From: Streptomyces sp. Root431
GTDB taxonomy: Bacteria; Actinomycetota; Actinomycetes; Streptomycetales; Streptomycetaceae
Assembly (NCBI RefSeq): GCF_001426585.1
Contig: NZ_LMEI01000013.1
Location: 462,462-526,461, forward strand
Length of the DNA: 64,000 bases
Direction: 5' to 3'
Part shown: positions 10,475-19,421 of the stretch, one piece after another
Layout of the letters: every line of letters begins with the position of its first letter
Numbering within the stretch: position 1 is the first letter of the stretch
Position numbers and translations under genes: made by a program
The notes under the pieces: generated by a model
Database searches by the model: none
Seen by the model: the letters and a program-made list of their open reading frames with translations, nothing else
Told to the model about the DNA's origin: nothing

Positions 10475-10500
10475 ATACCCGGTATACATACTGAGTATGT
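10475..10500 (+). promoter_or_regulatory. Two abutting palindromes over the padR start codon (probable autoregulatory operator)
   Basis: ATACC-C-GGTAT (10475-10485) is directly followed by ACATAC-TGA-GTATGT (10486-10500). The second palindrome includes the ATG start codon of the PadR gene at 10497. No ribosome-binding site is visible, so the mRNA may be leaderless with its -10 region inside these repeats. PadR proteins commonly bind ATAC/GTAT-type palindromes in their own promoters. Confidence 0.6.
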
Positions 10501-11198
10501 CGATCCGCCATGGGCTCCTCGCCCTCCTCGAACGCGGACCCCGCTACGGCTCCCAGCTCCGTACGGAGTTCGAGTCCCGCACGGGCTCCACCTGGCCGCT
10601 CAACGTCGGCCAGGTCTATACGACCCTGAACCGTCTGGAGCGCGACGGCATGGTCGCGCAGGGGGGACAGGACGAGGCGGGGCACGCGCTCTACGCGATC
10701 ACCGAGGCCGGCCTCGCCGAGCTCAGGACCTGGTTCGAGAAGCCCGTGGACCGCACCAGCCCCGCCCGTGACGAGCTGGCCATCAAGCTCGCCATGGCCG
10801 TGGGCGCGCCCTGCGTCGACATCCGCGACGTCATCCAGTCCCAGCGCCGGCACACCGTGAAGGCGATGCAGGACTACACCCGGCTCAAGGCCCAGGCGCT
10901 CGTCGCCGTCGAGAGCGGGGGCGCGCGAGAGCGGGACGACGTGGCCTGGCTGCTCGTCCTGGAGCAGCTGATCTTCCAGACCGAGGCCGAGGCGCGCTGG
11001 CTGGACCACTGCGAGGCCCGGCTGATCCGCCTGTCGACGACGATGCCGCCGGCTTCCCCGTCCGCGTCCGCGCCCGCTTCCGGATCCGCATCCCGATCCG
11101 CGTCGCCGTCGGCCGCTGATCCGGCCCCGGCCCCGGCTCCCGCCGCCCCGAACCCGATCACGACCACCCCGGCATCGACCTCGGGCGGGACGCGCTGA
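10497..11198 (+). CDS. PadR-family transcriptional regulator
   Basis: 233-aa winged-helix repressor. The N-terminal PadR domain is residues 1-80 (SIRHGLLALLERGPRYGSQLRTEFE...NVGQVYTTLNRLERDGMV). A C-terminal helical Vir_C/dimerisation part runs to about residue 180. An Ala/Ser/Pro-rich tail (about 182-233) is unlike most family members. It sits directly upstream of an ABC ATPase/permease pair, the usual target of such regulators, and probably represses both itself and the exporter. ATG 10497 is used rather than upstream codons because the PadR fold begins right there. Confidence 0.85.
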   Translation: MSIRHGLLALLERGPRYGSQLRTEFESRTGSTWPLNVGQVYTTLNRLERDGMVAQGGQDEAGHALYAITEAGLAELRTWFEKPVDRTSPARDELAIKLAMAVGAPCVDIRDVIQSQRRHTVKAMQDYTRLKAQALVAVESGGARERDDVAWLLVLEQLIFQTEAEARWLDHCEARLIRLSTTMPPASPSASAPASGSASRSASPSAADPAPAPAPAAPNPITTTPASTSGGTR

Positions 11199-11296
11199 CC
11201 GCACGGTCGCGCCCCACCCCGTACCGCTGCCGCACCACCTTCCACCGCTCGCTCCGTACCGGCCGACCGCCGCGTACGTCCAAGGGGGACCCCTCC

Positions 11297-12027
<731 letters not shown>

Positions 12028-12031
<4 letters not shown>

Positions 12032-14898
12032 AGACCTGGTTCCACTCCTGGCGGGCCGCGATCCGCATCGCCCGCCGTGACGCCTGGCGCTCCAAGGGCC
12101 GCAGCGCCCTCGTCCTCGCGATGATCGCCCTGCCGATCCTGGGTGTCAGCGCCCTCGATCTGACCTACCGCAGCTCCGAACTGTCCCCCGCCGAGCGGGC
12201 GGACAGATCGATGGGCACGGCCGACGGGATATTCCGGGACGCCGGGGCCGAGGGCGTGCCGATCCTCCAGGACCCGCTGGGCGAGATGCACACGCCGGCC
12301 AAGGACTACAAGGACCAGCCCTGGCCGAACGGCCCCACCGACGTCACCAAGGCGATCCCGGCGGGTTCCTCGGTCCTCACGGACCGCTCCGGGTCGGCGA
12401 AGCTGACCACGGCCCACGGTCTGCTCACGGGCGAGGTCCGTGAGCTGAAGGCGTCCGACCCGATCGCCCGCGGCATCACGACGCTCCTCTCGGGTCGTTT
12501 CCCGGAGAAGAGCGACGAGGTCATGGCGACCTCGCACTTCCTGGAGTCCAGCGGTCTGTCGATCGGCTCGACCCTTTCCGCCCGCAACTTCGACCGTACC
12601 TATCGGATCGTCGGCTCCTACGAACTTCCCGACGCGCTCGCCGTCGACCAGGTCAACGCGCTGCCGGGAGCCTTCCTCGCCCCGTACGCGAAGGCGGTCG
12701 AGAAGTCCGGTCTGCCCGCCCCCGACGCCTCCACCACGTATCTGGTGAAGAAGTCCGGTGGTTTCACGTGGAACACGGTCCAGCAGATCAACACCAAGGG
12801 TGTGGTCGTCACTTCGCGGGCTGTCCTCCTCGACCCACCGGCCGACTCCGAGGTGCCTCTGTACGCGAGGGAGGGCTGGGGAAATTACGACTCCAGCCCG
12901 GGGGCCGACGCCTCCGCGCTCGCCGCCGTCGCCACCGTCGTCGGCCTGGCGATGCTGGAGATCTGCCTCCTCGCCGGGCCCGCCTTCGCGGTCGGCGCCC
13001 GTCGCTCGCGCCGCCAGCTCGGTCTCGTCGGGGCCAACGGCGGTGCCCACAGCCACATCCGGGCCATCGTGCTGAGCGGCGGTCTCGTCATCGGCGTGGC
13101 CTCGGCCGTCGTCGGAACCGTCCTCGCCGTGATCCTCACGCTGGCGCTGCAGCCGGTCCTTGAGGACGTGATGAACCAGCGGTTCGGTGCCTTCGACATC
13201 CGGCCGCTCGAACTCCTCGGCATCGCGCTGATCGCCGTCCTGACCGGTCTGCTCGCCGCCATCGTCCCGGCGATCACGGCCTCCCGGCAGACCGTCCTCG
13301 CCTCGCTCACGGGCCGCCGCGGGGTCCGGCGCAGCAGCCGCGTCCTGCCCCTGGTCGGCCTCGCGGCCATCCTCTTGGGCGCCGCCACCGCGCTCTTCGG
13401 TTCGCTCGTCACCGAGGACTTCTTCATCGTGGCGGGCGGCTCGGCCATCGCCGAGCTGGGCGTCGTCGCCATGACCCCGGCCCTGGTGGGTCTCTTCGGC
13501 CGCACCGGGCGCTGGCTTCCGCTCTCGCCGCGGCTCGCGCTGCGGGACGCCGTCCGGAACCGGGGGCGTACGGCACCCGCCGTCGCCGCCGTCCTCGCCG
13601 CCGTCGCGGGCACGGTCGCCGTCTCCACCTTCATGGCCAGCAGCGAGGCCCAGCAGAGGGCCGAATACGAGGCACGGCTGCCGTACGGAGCGGTCTCCAC
13701 CTTCATCACGGAGGAGGGCGGCCGGGACGTCCCCGCGGTACGCGAGGCGGTCCAGCGCTACCTCCCCGTCGACGTCCGCGCCGACGTCGAGCGGGTCTCG
13801 GTCGGCAAGCCCGGCTGCGACCCCTGGGGCCGTGCCTCGGGTTGTGGACGCTACGAGGTCGTGCTTCCCAAGGCGAACGAGTGCCCCCTGTACGCCACCT
13901 CCCTGCCCGGTGAAGGCGACCCCAGCGAGAAGTACACCCCCGAACAGCGGCGGAAGATGATCACCGAGGACTGGCGGTGCGACCAGTCCTCCGGCGGCGG
14001 CTGGATGTCCGTCGACGGCGGTCTGCTCGTCGGTGACGCGAAGGTCCTCCAGGTGCTCGGCGTCGACGACCCGGGCGCCGTGAAGGCCCTCGCCGAAGGA
14101 AAGATCGTCAGCTTCTCCCGGCCCCAGATCGACAAGAACGGCACCGTCGGGATCAAGCAGATCACCGATCTCGCCGCCGCCGACAAGGCCTCCGAGAAGG
14201 GTCTGCCCGCACCCGGGAAGGTCAGCTCCGTCCCCGCCTACCTGGTGCCCAAGGACCAGGAGTCCTACGGCGTCCAGTTCCTGATGACCCCGGCCACCGC
14301 GAAGGCCGCCGGACTCACGACCCTGCCGGCCGGCGCGTACTTCAGCACCGAGCGGATGCCGGACACCGAGCAGCGCCAGAAGCTCGACGGCGAGCTCGCC
14401 AAGCTCGGCAGCAACGCCGAGCTGCACGTCGAGGAGGGCTTCGTCAACGAGGACGGCCTCTTCCTCATCGCGCTGGCCGTCTTCGCGGGCCTCGTCACCA
14501 TCGGTGCCGCGGGTATCGCCACCGGCCTCGCCCAGGCCGACGCCGAGGCCGACCTGAAGACGCTCGCCGCGGTCGGAGCCCCGCCCCGGGTCCGCCGTAC
14601 GCTCAGCGGCTTCCAGTGCGGAGTCGTCGCGGCGATGGGCGTGATCCTCGGCTCTGCGGCCGGCGTACTGCCCGCGATCGGGCTCCGGCTCACCGAGGAA
14701 CGCGAGGCGCTCAACTTCTACGAGCAGGCCATCGCGCGGGGCTGGGACAACGGCATGTCGGGCCCGCCGTACGTGCCGATCGTCATCCCCTGGGAGACGC
14801 TGGCCGGCCTCCTCGTCGCCGTACCGCTCGGCGCCGCGCTCCTCGCCGCTCTGGTGACCCGCTCGCGCGGTGCGCTGGCCCGGCGCGAGGCGACCTGA
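12028..14898 (+). CDS. FtsX-like ABC transporter permease
   Basis: 956-aa permease of the MacB/FtsX superfamily. An N-terminal helix (about 25-45) leads into a large extracytoplasmic domain (about 50-290). Three helices near 300-420 form the first FtsX core (MLEICLLAGPAF..., VLSGGLVIGVASAVVGTVLAVILTL, LELLGIALIAVLTGLLAAI). A central helix pair follows, then a second outside domain with paired cysteines (about 595-620) and a C-terminal FtsX core of three helices. Partner of the preceding ATPase, with translational coupling. The substrate is unknown. The PadR gene upstream suggests induction by a toxic compound. Confidence 0.9.
12761..12774. other. parS-like 14-mer with one mismatch, inside the permease gene
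   Basis: GTTTCACGTGGAAC differs from the Streptomyces parS consensus GTTTCACGTGAAAC at a single position (A to G at base 11). It lies within coding sequence about 5 kb from the perfect site at 17841. Whether ParB binds it is unknown. Confidence 0.45.
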
Positions 14899-14929
14899 CA
14901 GACCCGGCCACGGCCGTTCGTTGCCTTCC

Positions 14930-14972
14930 TGTGCCCCTGTACGAGGGTGGATCACTCTCGTACAGGGGCACA
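14930..14972. terminator. Strong hairpin terminator after the permease gene
   Basis: A perfect 16-bp stem (TGTGCCCCTGTACGAG and its complement) around an 11-nt loop lies 32 nt after the permease stop and 36 nt before bpa. It probably ends the padR-ABC transcript. Confidence 0.7.
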
Positions 14973-15008
14973 CCGTGTGGTGAGGCATGTGTGCGAGAGA
15001 ATGGCGGC

Positions 15009-15557
15009 ATGGAGATGCCGAGGAATGACAGGTCGCAGGAGAGCCCCCAAGTCCTCATCGTGGGACAGGACGGAACGGCGCTCGGCGGCACTCAGGGTGA
15101 CGACGAATCCCGCGAGGTCCCGGTGACGGAAATGGTCGAGCAGCCCGCGAAGGTCATGCGGATCGGCAGCATGATCAAGCAGCTCCTGGAGGAAGTACGG
15201 GCGGCCCCTCTCGACGAGGCCAGCCGCGTCAGGCTCAAGAACATCCACGCCAGCTCCGTCAAGGAGCTGGAGGACGGGCTCGCACCCGAGCTCGTCGAGG
15301 AACTGGAGCGGCTCTCCCTGCCGTTCACGGACGAGGCGGTCCCCTCCGAGGCGGAACTGCGGATCGCGCAGGCCCAGTTGGTGGGGTGGCTGGAGGGCCT
15401 CTTCCACGGCATCCAGACCGCGCTGTTCGCCCAGCAGATGGCGGCCCGCGCCCAGTTGGAGCAGATGCGCCGGGCGCTGCCGCCGGGCGCTTCGCACGAT
15501 GATGACGACGACGACCGCGGCCACGGCCACGCCGTCCGCTCGGGCCCGTACCTGTAG
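15009..15557 (+). CDS. bpa: Bacterial proteasome activator Bpa/PafE
   Basis: 182-aa homologue of mycobacterial Bpa/PafE (Rv3780; DUF2587). This is an ATP-independent ring that docks on the 20S proteasome and feeds it unfolded proteins. Visible features: the conserved helical core PAKVMRIGSMIKQLLEEVRAAPLDEASRVRL, KELEDGLAPELVEELERLSLPF, the helix QLVGWLEGLFHGIQTALFAQQMAARAQLEQMR, a disordered Asp/His-rich linker, and the C-terminal GPYL. GPYL corresponds to the GQYL motif that opens the proteasome gate. ATG 15009 is used; GTG 14991 is in frame and possible. Proteasome core genes are not in this window. Confidence 0.88.
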   Translation: MEMPRNDRSQESPQVLIVGQDGTALGGTQGDDESREVPVTEMVEQPAKVMRIGSMIKQLLEEVRAAPLDEASRVRLKNIHASSVKELEDGLAPELVEELERLSLPFTDEAVPSEAELRIAQAQLVGWLEGLFHGIQTALFAQQMAARAQLEQMRRALPPGASHDDDDDDRGHGHAVRSGPYL

Positions 15558-15576
15558 GCCTGAGGACGTACGCGAG

Positions 15577-15614
15577 GAGGGGCCCGGCACATCTCGTGTG
15601 CCGGGCCCCTCTTT
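15577..15614 (+). terminator. Rho-independent-type terminator after bpa
   Basis: Perfect 15-bp GC-rich stem (GAGGGGCCCGGCACA and complement), 5-nt loop TCTCG, followed by TTT. Located 19 nt after the bpa stop. Confidence 0.85.
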
Positions 15615-15620
15615 CACGTT

Positions 15621-15745
15621 CTACGGATCAGCCCTGTGGCCATGTCCTACGGATCAGCCTTGCGGCCATGTCCTGCGGATCAGCCTTGTAGCCATGTCCT
15701 GCGGATCAGCCCTGTGGCCATGTCCTACGCATCAGCCTTGCGGCG
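15621..15745 (-). repeat. 26-bp tandem repeat, 4.8 copies, grown from the 3' end of the oxidoreductase gene
   Basis: Four full 26-bp units (15621-15724; consensus begins CTACGGATCAGCC) plus a partial unit that overlaps the last codons and stop of the quinone oxidoreductase gene. Read on the minus strand, each unit contains the terminal GGCTGA(T/C) of the gene, so the stop codon itself has been copied. Units differ at 1-3 positions. Confidence 0.9.
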
Positions 15746-16718
15746 CCAGCAGCAGCACCTTGCCGACGTGGTCGCCGGACTCCAGCACCCGGTGCGCCTC
15801 GGCGGCCTCCGGCATCGGCACCGTACGGTCGACGACCGGCCGGACCGTACCCGCGCCGATCAGCGGCCAGACGTGCTCGCGGACCGCGGCGACGATCGCC
15901 GCCTTCTCCTGCGGCGGACGGGAGCGCAGCGTGGTCGCCATGACCGCCGCGCGCTTGGCGAGCAGCGCCCCCAGGTTCAGCTCGCCCTTCACGCCGCCCT
16001 GCAGCCCGATGATCACCAGCCGGCCGTTGACGGCCAGTGCCTTCACGTTCCGTTCCAGGTACTTGGCGCCCATGATGTCCAGGATGACGTCCGCGCCGGC
16101 CCCGTCCGTCGCCTTGTGCAGCTCCTCGACGAAGTCCTGCTCGCGGTAGTCGATGAGGACGTCCGCGCCCAGTTCGGCGCAGCGGGCCAGCTTCCCCGGG
16201 CTGCCGGCCGTGACCGCGACCCGCGCGCCGACCGCCTTCGCGAGCTGGATCGCCATCGTGCCGATCCCGCTCGCCCCGCCGTGCACGAGCAGCGTCTCGC
16301 CGGGACGCAGATGGGCGATCATGAAGATGTTCGACCAGACCGTGCAGGCGACCTCGGGGAGCGCCGCGGCCGTGGCCAGGTCGATGCCCTCCGGCACCGG
16401 CAGGAGCTGGCCGACCGGGACGACGACCTTCTCGGCGTAACCGCCGCCGACGAGCAGCGCGCAGACCTCGTCGCCGACGGACCAGCCGGACACCCTCGGC
16501 CCGAGCGCCGTGATCCGCCCCGAGCACTCCAGACCGGGGTACGGAGAGCTGCCCGGCGGCGGGTCGTAGAAGCCCTGGCGCTGGAGCAGATCGGCGCGGT
16601 TGACGGCGCCGGCCACCACCTCGACGAGGACTTCGCCCTCGCCGGGCACGGGATCGGGCACCTCGGCCCAGACGAGCGCCTCGGGACCACCGGGTTCCGG
16701 AATCGTGATCGCATGCAT
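15732..16718 (-). CDS. NAD(P)H:quinone oxidoreductase, zinc-independent MDR (zeta-crystallin/PIG3 type)
   Basis: 328-aa medium-chain reductase. The GroES-like domain (residues 1-130) has NRADLLQRQGFYDPPPG and PYPGLECSG. The Rossmann domain has GGASGIGTMAIQLAKAVGARVAVTAGS (NADPH site), LGADVLIDYREQDF and DVILDIMGAKYLERN. There are no zinc ligands. It closely resembles the PIG3/QOR2 subgroup, which makes one-electron or two-electron quinone reductions. ATG 16718. Its own 3' end is tandemly duplicated downstream. Confidence 0.92.
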   Translation of the reverse strand: MHAITIPEPGGPEALVWAEVPDPVPGEGEVLVEVVAGAVNRADLLQRQGFYDPPPGSSPYPGLECSGRITALGPRVSGWSVGDEVCALLVGGGYAEKVVVPVGQLLPVPEGIDLATAAALPEVACTVWSNIFMIAHLRPGETLLVHGGASGIGTMAIQLAKAVGARVAVTAGSPGKLARCAELGADVLIDYREQDFVEELHKATDGAGADVILDIMGAKYLERNVKALAVNGRLVIIGLQGGVKGELNLGALLAKRAAVMATTLRSRPPQEKAAIVAAVREHVWPLIGAGTVRPVVDRTVPMPEAAEAHRVLESGDHVGKVLLLAPQG

Positions 16719-16761
16719 GGCGGCGAGGCTACTCCGGCGGTCGGTGCTCAGTCCCGCACGA

Positions 16762-17847
16762 TCAGTCCTGCGGCGGCGTCGTGAGCGGGGTCACCGGCGC
16801 GGCGCGCACGATGGTGATCACCCGGTCGGTGGGCAGAAGCGGGCTGGCGGCCTTGTCGTCATAACCCAGCAGCCGGTGGCCGCGGAGCACGCTGACCACC
16901 AGGTCCTCGGTCTCCCGCACGCTCTTGCCGACCTCGGCCTTGGTCACCGGACGCTCGACGAGGTCCAGGCCGGAGCCCTGCTGGATGAGGTCCTCCATCA
17001 CCGTGCCGGCGCTGGGGCTCAGCACGGAGAGGCCGAGCAGCCGGCCCGCGGCGGAGGCGCTGGTGATGACCGCGTCCGCGCCGGACTGGCGCAGCAGCGG
17101 CGCGTTCTCCTCCTCGCGGACCGCGGCGACGATCTTCGCGCCCCGGTTGAGCTGGCGGGCGGTGAGGGTGACCAGGACGGCCGTGTCGTCGCGCTGGGTG
17201 GCGATGACGATCTGCCGGGCCCGCTGCACCTCGGCCCTGAGCAGCACGTCGCTGCGCGTGGCGTCGCCGACGACACCGACGAAGCCGTCCGCGTTCGCCG
17301 TCTCGATCACCTTGTTGGACGGGTCGACGATGACGATCTGTTCCTTGCGGAGACCGGTCGCGCAGAGGGTCTGGATCGCGGACCGCCCCTTCGTGCCGAA
17401 GCCGACGATGACGGTGTGGTCGCGCAAGGTGGACCTCCAGCGATTCAGCCGGAACTCCTCCCGGGTCCTCTCCGTGAGGACCTCCAGGGTGGTGCCGACC
17501 AGGATGATCAGAAACAGCACGCGCAGGGGCGTGACCAGCAGGATGTTGGCGAGCCGCGCCGTGTCGCTGTACGGGACGATGTCGCCGTACCCGGTGGTGG
17601 AGAGCGTCACGGTCGCGTAGTAGACGCAGTCGAGGAAGTCGAGCGTCTCGTTGGCGTTGTCGTGGTACCCATCGCGGTCGACGTAGACGATGAGCACCGT
17701 CAGGAGCAGCACGCCGAACGCCATGAGCAGCCGCTTGCCGACCTGGCGCAGCGGCTTCTCGACGACCCGGCGGGGCAGCCGGATCTGAGGACCCGAGATC
17801 CGCTCGTCCGCCTGGCGGGCCATCACGTCACGGCTGGGAAGTTTCAC
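16762..17847 (-). CDS. Two-pore-helix K+ channel subunit with cytosolic RCK (TrkA-N) domain
   Basis: 361-aa MthK/Kch-like ion channel. TM1 (about 29-50), the selectivity filter TTGYGD and TM2 (LFLIILVGTTLEVL) form the pore. The RCK domain follows (HTVIVGFGTKGRSAI, VVGDATRSDVLLRA), then a TrkA-C-like end. RCK domains bind NAD(H), Ca2+ or nucleotides such as c-di-AMP. The start is set at GTG 17847, which overlaps the moeA stop (GTGA) and has AAGGAG 10 nt upstream. An in-frame GTG at 17856 lies too close to that box. The start region lies inside the parS palindrome. Confidence 0.88.
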   Translation of the reverse strand: MKLPSRDVMARQADERISGPQIRLPRRVVEKPLRQVGKRLLMAFGVLLLTVLIVYVDRDGYHDNANETLDFLDCVYYATVTLSTTGYGDIVPYSDTARLANILLVTPLRVLFLIILVGTTLEVLTERTREEFRLNRWRSTLRDHTVIVGFGTKGRSAIQTLCATGLRKEQIVIVDPSNKVIETANADGFVGVVGDATRSDVLLRAEVQRARQIVIATQRDDTAVLVTLTARQLNRGAKIVAAVREEENAPLLRQSGADAVITSASAAGRLLGLSVLSPSAGTVMEDLIQQGSGLDLVERPVTKAEVGKSVRETEDLVVSVLRGHRLLGYDDKAASPLLPTDRVITIVRAAPVTPLTTPPQD

Positions 17848-17854
17848 GTGAAAC
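17841..17854. other. parS: parS centromere site (ParB-binding), perfect consensus
   Basis: GTTTCACGTGAAAC is a perfect 14-bp palindrome identical to the parS consensus known from Streptomyces, where about twenty sites cluster within a few hundred kb of oriC. This copy covers the moeA stop codon (TGA 17844-17846, minus strand) and the channel gene's start codon. The coding sequence of both gene ends is therefore constrained by the site. Confidence 0.92.
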
Positions 17855-19421
17855 ACGCTCCTTGGGCCGGGGCGTCCCCCGCCACCGTCGGCCAGGGCAG
17901 GCCGAGGATCTCCAGTGCCTGGCCCGGTCGGGCACCGCCGGGCGGGACGACGGCCAGGCCGTCGGCGGCGGCGATGCCACGGAGCATGGCCGGTCCGTTG
18001 TAGTGCAGCGGGACGGCCCGGTCGGCGCGGCGGACGACCGGGACGAGCCGTGTGTCGTGGGGGTGCCCCTGGATCTCGTCCTGGACCGGCACTCCGGGGG
18101 TGTGGTGCGGCTCCCGGGGAGCTCCCGCGAGGGCGGCGAGCAGCGGCTCGGCGAGGGTGAGGAGACCGGAGACCGCCGCGAGCGGGTTACCGGGGAGCCC
18201 GACGAGGTGGCGGGGTTCCGTGCCGCCCGCGAGCCGGGCGAGGAGCATGGGGTGGCCGGGGCGGACCTTCACCCCGTCGACGAGGAGGGTGGCGCCAGCC
18301 GCGTCGAGCACACGGTGCAGATGGTCGACCGGCCCGGCGGCGGTCCCGCCGGTGGTGATCAGCAGGTCGGCGGTGGACCCGGTGACGGCCGCGTACAGCT
18401 CCTCGGCGTCGTCGCCGATCCGTCGGGTTGCGAGGACCTCGGCCCCGAGTGCCTCCAGCCAGGGGCCGAGCATCGGTCCGAGGGCATCACGGATGAGTCC
18501 CGCGTGGGGGAGGCCCGTCGTGAGCAGCTCGTCGCCGAGGACCAGGATCTCCACGCGGGGGCGGGCGAGGACGGGAAGCGCGTCGTAGCCGGCGGCCGCG
18601 GCGAGACCGAGGACGGCGGGGGTCACGACGGAGCCCGCGGGGAGCAACTCGTCTCCGGAGCGGCACTCCTGGCCCCGGGGGCGGATGTCCTGCCCGGGGC
18701 GCACCTCGCGCAGGGCGTGCAGGAACGGGCCGGCCGCCGCGGGGGCATGCTCGGGCTGCTCGGGGCTCTCGGGCCGCGCTGAGTGCTCTGCGCGCTCCGA
18801 GTGCTCGGACTGCTCTGCGTGCTCGGATCGGACGACCGCGGTGGTCCCGGTCGGGACGCGGGCGCCGGTGGCGATGCGTACGGCCTCGCCGTCGGCCAGT
18901 ACGGCCGCGGGGGCGTGGCCCGCGAGGACGGCGCCCTCTTCGCGGACCGTCCAGGGGCCCGTCCCCGCGACGGCCCAGCCGTCCATGGCGGAGGTGTCGA
19001 AGGAGGGCAGGTCGGTGAGGGCCAGGAGCGGCCCCGCGAGCACCCGGCCGAGCGCCGCGTTGAGCGGCACGGCCAGCGGCCCGCGCGCGGCCTGCCCGGC
19101 GCGACCGGCCTGGCCGGCGGGCCCGTCGTGCCCGGCGTGCCCGTCGTGACTCGCCTGCCCGTCGCGACTCGCCTGCCCGGCGGGCCCGTCGTGCCCGGCG
19201 TGCCCGTCGTGACTCGCCTGCCCGTCGTGACTCGCCTGCCCGTCGTGACTCGCCTGCCCGTCGTGACTCGCCTGCCCGGCCTGGCCGGCGCGGGCTGCGG
19301 CACCGGCTTCGGCGGCGGTGCTCCGCGCCGCGGGCCAGGCGGTGGCACGGTGCGGCTGCTCGGCCGCCTGCGGGCGGGTCGCGGTGTCGGGGGCCACGAG
19401 AGCGGACTGCTTGAGGGTCAT
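17844..19421 (-). CDS. moeA: Molybdopterin molybdenumtransferase MoeA with repeat-expanded N-terminus
   Basis: Inserts molybdate into adenylated molybdopterin, the last step of Moco synthesis. At 525 aa it is about 100 residues longer than usual. The core is intact: TDLPSFDTSAMDGWAV, VRIATGARVPTGTTAVV, LVLGDELLTTGLPHAGLIRDA, LITTGGTAAGPVD, GLPGNPLAAV. The N-terminal region (residues 49-114) is a hexapeptide repeat, GQASHD/GHAGHD. A Ser/Glu/His insert (SEHAEQSEHSERAEHS) interrupts domain II. The ATG overlaps the mobA stop (ATGA), so the Moco genes are coupled. Confidence 0.92.
   Translation of the reverse strand: MTLKQSALVAPDTATRPQAAEQPHRATAWPAARSTAAEAGAAARAGQAGQASHDGQASHDGQASHDGQASHDGHAGHDGPAGQASRDGQASHDGHAGHDGPAGQAGRAGQAARGPLAVPLNAALGRVLAGPLLALTDLPSFDTSAMDGWAVAGTGPWTVREEGAVLAGHAPAAVLADGEAVRIATGARVPTGTTAVVRSEHAEQSEHSERAEHSARPESPEQPEHAPAAAGPFLHALREVRPGQDIRPRGQECRSGDELLPAGSVVTPAVLGLAAAAGYDALPVLARPRVEILVLGDELLTTGLPHAGLIRDALGPMLGPWLEALGAEVLATRRIGDDAEELYAAVTGSTADLLITTGGTAAGPVDHLHRVLDAAGATLLVDGVKVRPGHPMLLARLAGGTEPRHLVGLPGNPLAAVSGLLTLAEPLLAALAGAPREPHHTPGVPVQDEIQGHPHDTRLVPVVRRADRAVPLHYNGPAMLRGIAAADGLAVVPPGGARPGQALEILGLPWPTVAGDAPAQGACFT
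19080..19277 (-). repeat. 18-bp in-frame tandem repeats within moeA
   Basis: About ten 18-bp units, read on the minus strand as GQASHD and its variants GHAGHD, GPAGQASRD and GPAGQAGRA. The four GQASHD copies at the start are identical or nearly so at DNA level, so expansion is recent. All length changes keep the frame. Confidence 0.9.
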
